A stretch of DNA of 8,478 bases, from contig CAJVYZ010000095.1 in the NCBI GenBank assembly GCA_913009915.1, positions 1 to 8,478 of the forward strand, in the 5' to 3' direction. Origin of the DNA: an uncultured Gemmatimonadota bacterium (GTDB taxonomy: Bacteria > Gemmatimonadota > Gemmatimonadetes > Gemmatimonadales > GWC2-71-9). The first letter of the stretch is position 1. Each line of letters begins with the position of its first letter. Position numbers and translations under genes: made by a program. Positions 6,791 to 8,478 of this stretch are shown here, one piece after another. Below the pieces are notes generated by a model. It was not told the DNA's origin. It did not search any database and saw nothing but the letters and a program-made list of their open reading frames with translations.

Positions 6791-6892
6791 TTCGAGTCAG
6801 GCCGTGTCGGCCGGAGCCATGACGCCGGGCCCGACGGCCATCTGAGGGCTGACGGCCATCTGAACGAAAGCCAACAAAGTTGCCACTACCAT
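6791..6892 (-). pseudogene. detached 5' end of copper-protein copy 1 (signal peptide plus nonsense codon)
   Basis: From ATG 6892, with GGAG eight bases upstream, 31 codons encode a hydrophobic signal-like peptide starting MVVATLLAFVQMAV and ending in APADTA. A TGA at 6799-6797 ends it, three codons before the GTG at 6790. The intact copy reads AGA (Arg) at this codon, and a CGA-to-TGA transition in an arginine codon would explain it. The peptide differs from that of the intact copy mainly by a six-residue insertion from an 18-bp duplication. Together with 5786-6790 this is one gene broken by one codon. Confidence 0.75.
6833..6863 (-). repeat. 18-bp in-frame duplication inside the signal peptide
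   Basis: GACGGCCATCTGA occurs at 6833-6845 and again at 6851-6863, separated by GGGCT, giving an 18-base period. On the coding strand it doubles the codons for Q-M-A-V. The intact copy has a single unit, so the expansion arose after the two genes split, or was lost from the other copy. Confidence 0.8.
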
Positions 6893-6900
6893 GATGCTCA

Positions 6901-6904
6901 CTCC
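6901..6904 (-). promoter_or_regulatory. Shine-Dalgarno GGAG for copper-protein copy 1
   Basis: GGAG lies eight bases before ATG 6892, the same sequence and spacing as in the intact copy. This shows that 6892, and not GTG 6790, was the original start of copy 1. Confidence 0.75.
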
Positions 6905-7104
6905 GGGAATAGCTGGTGGTTGGTGACCGACTCGGTTTCCCGGGAAGGCCGGCGGCGAAATGAATTGGCCCAAACTAGAAATTGATAGCCGAGCAACACT
7001 AAGAAGATCGTGAAGGTCTGGCGAAGAAATCTTTAGGAAGCGAGGAAGCTGGAAGCGCTAAATCCTACCAAATGGATCCCATACTCCCCCGCCGCCGCGT
7101 CGGC

Positions 7105-7182
7105 AGGAGGAGAAGAGGGCTAGGAAAAGAGGGCTAAGAAAGGAGGGCTAAGAGGACTAAGAGGGCTAAGAGGGGAAAGAGG
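7105..7182 (+). repeat. purine-rich tandem repeat, 9-bp unit AGGGCTAAG
   Basis: Degenerate copies of AGGGCTAAG (AGGGCTAGG, AGGGCTAAG, AGGACTAAG, AGGGGAAAG) run head to tail within a block that is almost all purine on the plus strand apart from a CT in most units. The 9-bp period is exact in the right half and looser, with AAAG or AAG insertions, in the left half. It lies between the two copper-protein genes, outside any gene. Confidence 0.8.
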
Positions 7183-7213
7183 TCCCTGGGGATGGTGTTG
7201 GAGAAACACCAGA

Positions 7214-7270
7214 AAGTAGAAATTGGCAATCAGTTGTCGGAGGCGACGCCCCAATCGCCAATTTCTGCTT
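7214..7270 (-). terminator. hairpin after the intact copper-protein gene
   Basis: The arms 7214-7227 and 7257-7270 pair over 14 bases with one G-T wobble; AGAAATTGGC and GCCAATTTCT are perfect. The 29-base loop contains a smaller stem (GTCG/CGAC). It starts 12 bases after the stop of the minus-strand gene and is followed on that strand by a T-rich but broken run. This fits a terminator or an mRNA 3'-end stabiliser, but the AT-rich stem is atypical. The AAATTGG core resembles the hairpin at 5729-5769. Confidence 0.45.
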
Positions 7271-7282
7271 ACTGCGCACTCC

Positions 7283-8377
7283 TCACTCCCCGTCGTCCCC
7301 CTCTTGGGTGTGGTCCCCGTGGTCATCCTCGTCCGTGGCGGGCATGTGGTCCATTTGCATGATCTTGCTGTTCTGATCGGCCAGGGATGCCAGGTCCTTC
7401 TGGAATTCCGGATCGGTGGGGTCGAGAGCCGGCCACTTTTTCAGATCGTCCGGTACGAAGAGGCCTACCATGTGAGCCATGGCGCCCAAGTCGATGGTGT
7501 GGCCGGTCGGGTTTTGGTACACGCCGACCACGCGGTACCGGTGGTTCGCCTCGAGCTTCTTCCCGCGGCCACTAACGCCGAAGAGATTCCGCTCCATGCC
7601 GAGCAGCCGGCCGCCGGCATCACTCTCGGCGCTGAGCGAAGTGATGACCTTGCCCGACTCGGCGTCCTCCAACCGAACTTCCGCTCCGTAGTCGTGCATG
7701 TGGCCGCCGACACCGAGCAGGCGCCCGCTCACCGGCAGGGTGAACTCATAGCTCTTCTCGGAGCGGCCCGGCGGGATATCGTACGTGTTGGTGCCGCCGA
7801 CCGTCAGGTTGACGTCGAAGTAGACGGGCAGGCTGCTGACCGGCTGCGGCATCTGGTTCCTTGGCGTCCATTCGAGGGCCATCCTGAAATACACGTCGTC
7901 GATCGGCTCGCCGGTATCGTTGTGCCAGGCGATGTACATCCCCAGGTCACTCCCGAGACGAACGGGGACCCCGATGCTCTTGGGGAGAGTGTAGTCCGCC
8001 GTCTCGGATCCGGCGCCGAGGATGCGCTCGGCGGCCGGGTAGATCAGCTGGCGCCGGTCGAAATTGACCATGATCATGTGGTGCATGATGTGGCGGGGCA
8101 GGACATTGCCCTGGCCGTCGACCACTTCCAGTTCGAACCCCCGGAGCCAGCCCTCGATGGGCCAGTCGAAGTGATAGACCGGCGTGTCGTGTCCGGCGCC
8201 GGAATGGGCGTGGGTGTCTTCTCCGGAACGGTCGACCAGATGGAAGGGGCCGACCATCAGCACGATGTGCTTGGCGGAAGAGTCGACCGCGACTTCGAGT
8301 CTGGCCGAGTCGGCCGGGGCCATGCCGCCCTGCCCGGCGGCCATCTGAACGGAAGCCAACAATGCTGCCACTACCAT
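7283..8377 (-). CDS. secreted PHM-type copper monooxygenase-like protein, copy 2 (intact)
   Basis: This 364-residue protein has a hydrophobic N-terminus (MVVAALLASVQMAAGQ) that looks like a short export signal without the usual basic start. Candidate copper ligands appear in the order of the two-domain PHM fold: H99 and H100 (HHMIM), H152 (AWHN), H226 and H228 (GGHMHDYG), and M300 (or M303) in GAMAHMVG. In rat PHM the ligands are H107, H108, H172, H242, H244 and M314, so the spacings between groups are similar (52, 74 and 72 here; 64, 70 and 70 there). The protein has no cysteine, unlike the disulfide-rich animal enzymes. The C-terminal tail (about 338-364) is rich in Met, His and Asp and may bind metal. 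The start at 8377 is set by GGAG eight bases upstream; a TTG at 8461 keeps the frame open but lies beside adapter sequence. The substrate is unknown, and copper binding without catalysis is possible. Confidence 0.85.
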   Translation of the reverse strand: MVVAALLASVQMAAGQGGMAPADSARLEVAVDSSAKHIVLMVGPFHLVDRSGEDTHAHSGAGHDTPVYHFDWPIEGWLRGFELEVVDGQGNVLPRHIMHHMIMVNFDRRQLIYPAAERILGAGSETADYTLPKSIGVPVRLGSDLGMYIAWHNDTGEPIDDVYFRMALEWTPRNQMPQPVSSLPVYFDVNLTVGGTNTYDIPPGRSEKSYEFTLPVSGRLLGVGGHMHDYGAEVRLEDAESGKVITSLSAESDAGGRLLGMERNLFGVSGRGKKLEANHRYRVVGVYQNPTGHTIDLGAMAHMVGLFVPDDLKKWPALDPTDPEFQKDLASLADQNSKIMQMDHMPATDEDDHGDHTQEGDDGE

Positions 8378-8385
8378 AGTCAATA

Positions 8386-8389
8386 CTCC
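8386..8389 (-). promoter_or_regulatory. Shine-Dalgarno GGAG for copper-protein copy 2
   Basis: GGAG lies eight bases before ATG 8377. Upstream of it the two paralogues are still alike (CAGCTATT then TTCC or CCC before GGAG) but differ by a single base in length, so the frame is not conserved there. This supports 8377 as the true start. Confidence 0.75.
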
Positions 8390-8425
8390 GGAAAATAGCT
8401 GGCGATTCGTAACCTGATTGGGTCG

Positions 8426-8444
8426 CCGACAAACAGCCTGTCGG
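8426..8444 (-). promoter_or_regulatory. inverted repeat CCGACA-7-TGTCGG upstream of copy 2
   Basis: A perfect 6-bp inverted repeat with a 7-base loop lies about 50 bases before the start codon. It could be an operator or a leader hairpin. No promoter hexamers can be assigned around it because the contig ends 18 bases further on. Confidence 0.3.
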
Positions 8445-8462
8445 GAGGGTTCATCGGACAAT

Positions 8463-8478
8463 AGATCGGAAGAGCGTC
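8463..8478. other. Illumina adapter sequence at the contig end (artefact)
   Basis: The last 16 bases, AGATCGGAAGAGCGTC, equal the start of the standard Illumina TruSeq read-through adapter (the first 13 bases are shared by both adapters and GTC continues one of them). The match ends exactly at the window edge, as expected from untrimmed reads. These bases are not genomic and should not be used to judge sequence upstream of the copper-protein gene. Confidence 0.95.

Larger units (their letters stand above)
6893..7282. other. 390-base spacer between the two copper-protein genes
   Basis: No gene is supported here. Reading along the minus strand it holds the hairpin after the upstream gene (7214-7270), the purine-rich 9-bp repeat (7105-7182), a stretch of lower GC (about 6960-7080) with no clear promoter, a 10-bp palindrome TTCCCGGGAA (6937-6946) and the ribosome-binding site of copy 1 (6901-6904). 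The spacer is long enough to hold a separate promoter for copy 1. A TATCAA resembling a -10 element lies near 6980-6990 on the minus strand but has no matching -35. Confidence 0.6.

Noticed and set aside
6797..6799. TGA read as selenocysteine in copy 1
   Set aside because: The intact copy has arginine here, the site lies at the signal-peptide junction away from any active site, and no selenocysteine-insertion hairpin is apparent just downstream.
7105..7182. Possible CRISPR array
   Set aside because: The unit is 9 bp with no spacers between copies, so it is a simple tandem repeat.
5704..7282. Insertion sequence or transposon causing the duplication
   Set aside because: No transposase gene, terminal inverted repeats or target-site duplication is visible around either copy.
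7120..7326. 68-codon minus-strand frame ending in repeated PLSP
   Set aside because: The repeat is a translation of the 9-bp intergenic repeat, and the frame overlaps the end of copper-protein copy 2; there is no ribosome-binding site or family support.
5786..8377. Zinc metalloprotease based on clustered histidines
   Set aside because: There is no HExxH or similar zinc-protease motif, whereas the order HH, H, HxH, M fits the two copper sites of the PHM fold.
7223..8398. 391-codon open frame on the plus strand opposite copper-protein copy 2
   Set aside because: It is the exact antisense of a gene with conserved motifs and a ribosome-binding site. Long antisense frames are common in high-GC DNA, and its protein shows no recognisable domain.

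Overview
The window looks like one end of a contig from a high-GC Gram-negative bacterium, most plausibly a member of Gemmatimonadota. That assignment is inferred from four things: a bacillithiol gene together with outer-membrane-type proteins, the high GC, the tight chain of short overlaps between genes, and the style of the copper-protein family at the right end. No RNA gene or marker protein confirms it. The last 16 bases match the start of a standard Illumina adapter, so the right edge is an assembly or trimming artefact.

Positions 1-3320 (plus strand) hold a housekeeping cluster: bshA (first step of bacillithiol synthesis, 5' end cut by the window), uppP (recycling of the undecaprenyl carrier), birA (biotin-protein ligase without a DNA-binding domain) and coaX (type III pantothenate kinase). 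The first three are joined by overlapping stop and start codons; coaX follows after a 41-base gap. birA and coaX are often neighbours in bacteria, and bshA lies near birA in Bacillus.

Positions 3321-5703 (plus strand) begin with the clearest promoter in the window. It reads into four closely packed envelope genes: a multi-pass membrane protein, a two-helix membrane protein, a small lipoprotein, and a secreted protein joining a predicted beta-barrel to an NlpC/P60 cell-wall hydrolase domain. The first three have no function I can name.

Positions 5704-5785 separate convergent genes. They hold a 14-bp tandem repeat that folds into a long hairpin.

Positions 5786-8461 (minus strand) hold two tandem copies of one gene. 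Each encodes a cysteine-free secreted protein that carries, in order and with similar spacing, the copper ligands of the peptidylglycine monooxygenase (PHM) fold: HH, H, HxH and M. The upstream copy (8377-7283) is intact. The downstream copy keeps all ligands, but an in-frame TGA separates its signal peptide from the rest, and its signal peptide also carries an 18-bp in-frame duplication. The 390-base spacer between the copies has a hairpin, a 9-bp purine repeat and little else.

The candidates for something undescribed are the duplicated copper-protein pair and the barrel-NlpC/P60 fusion.
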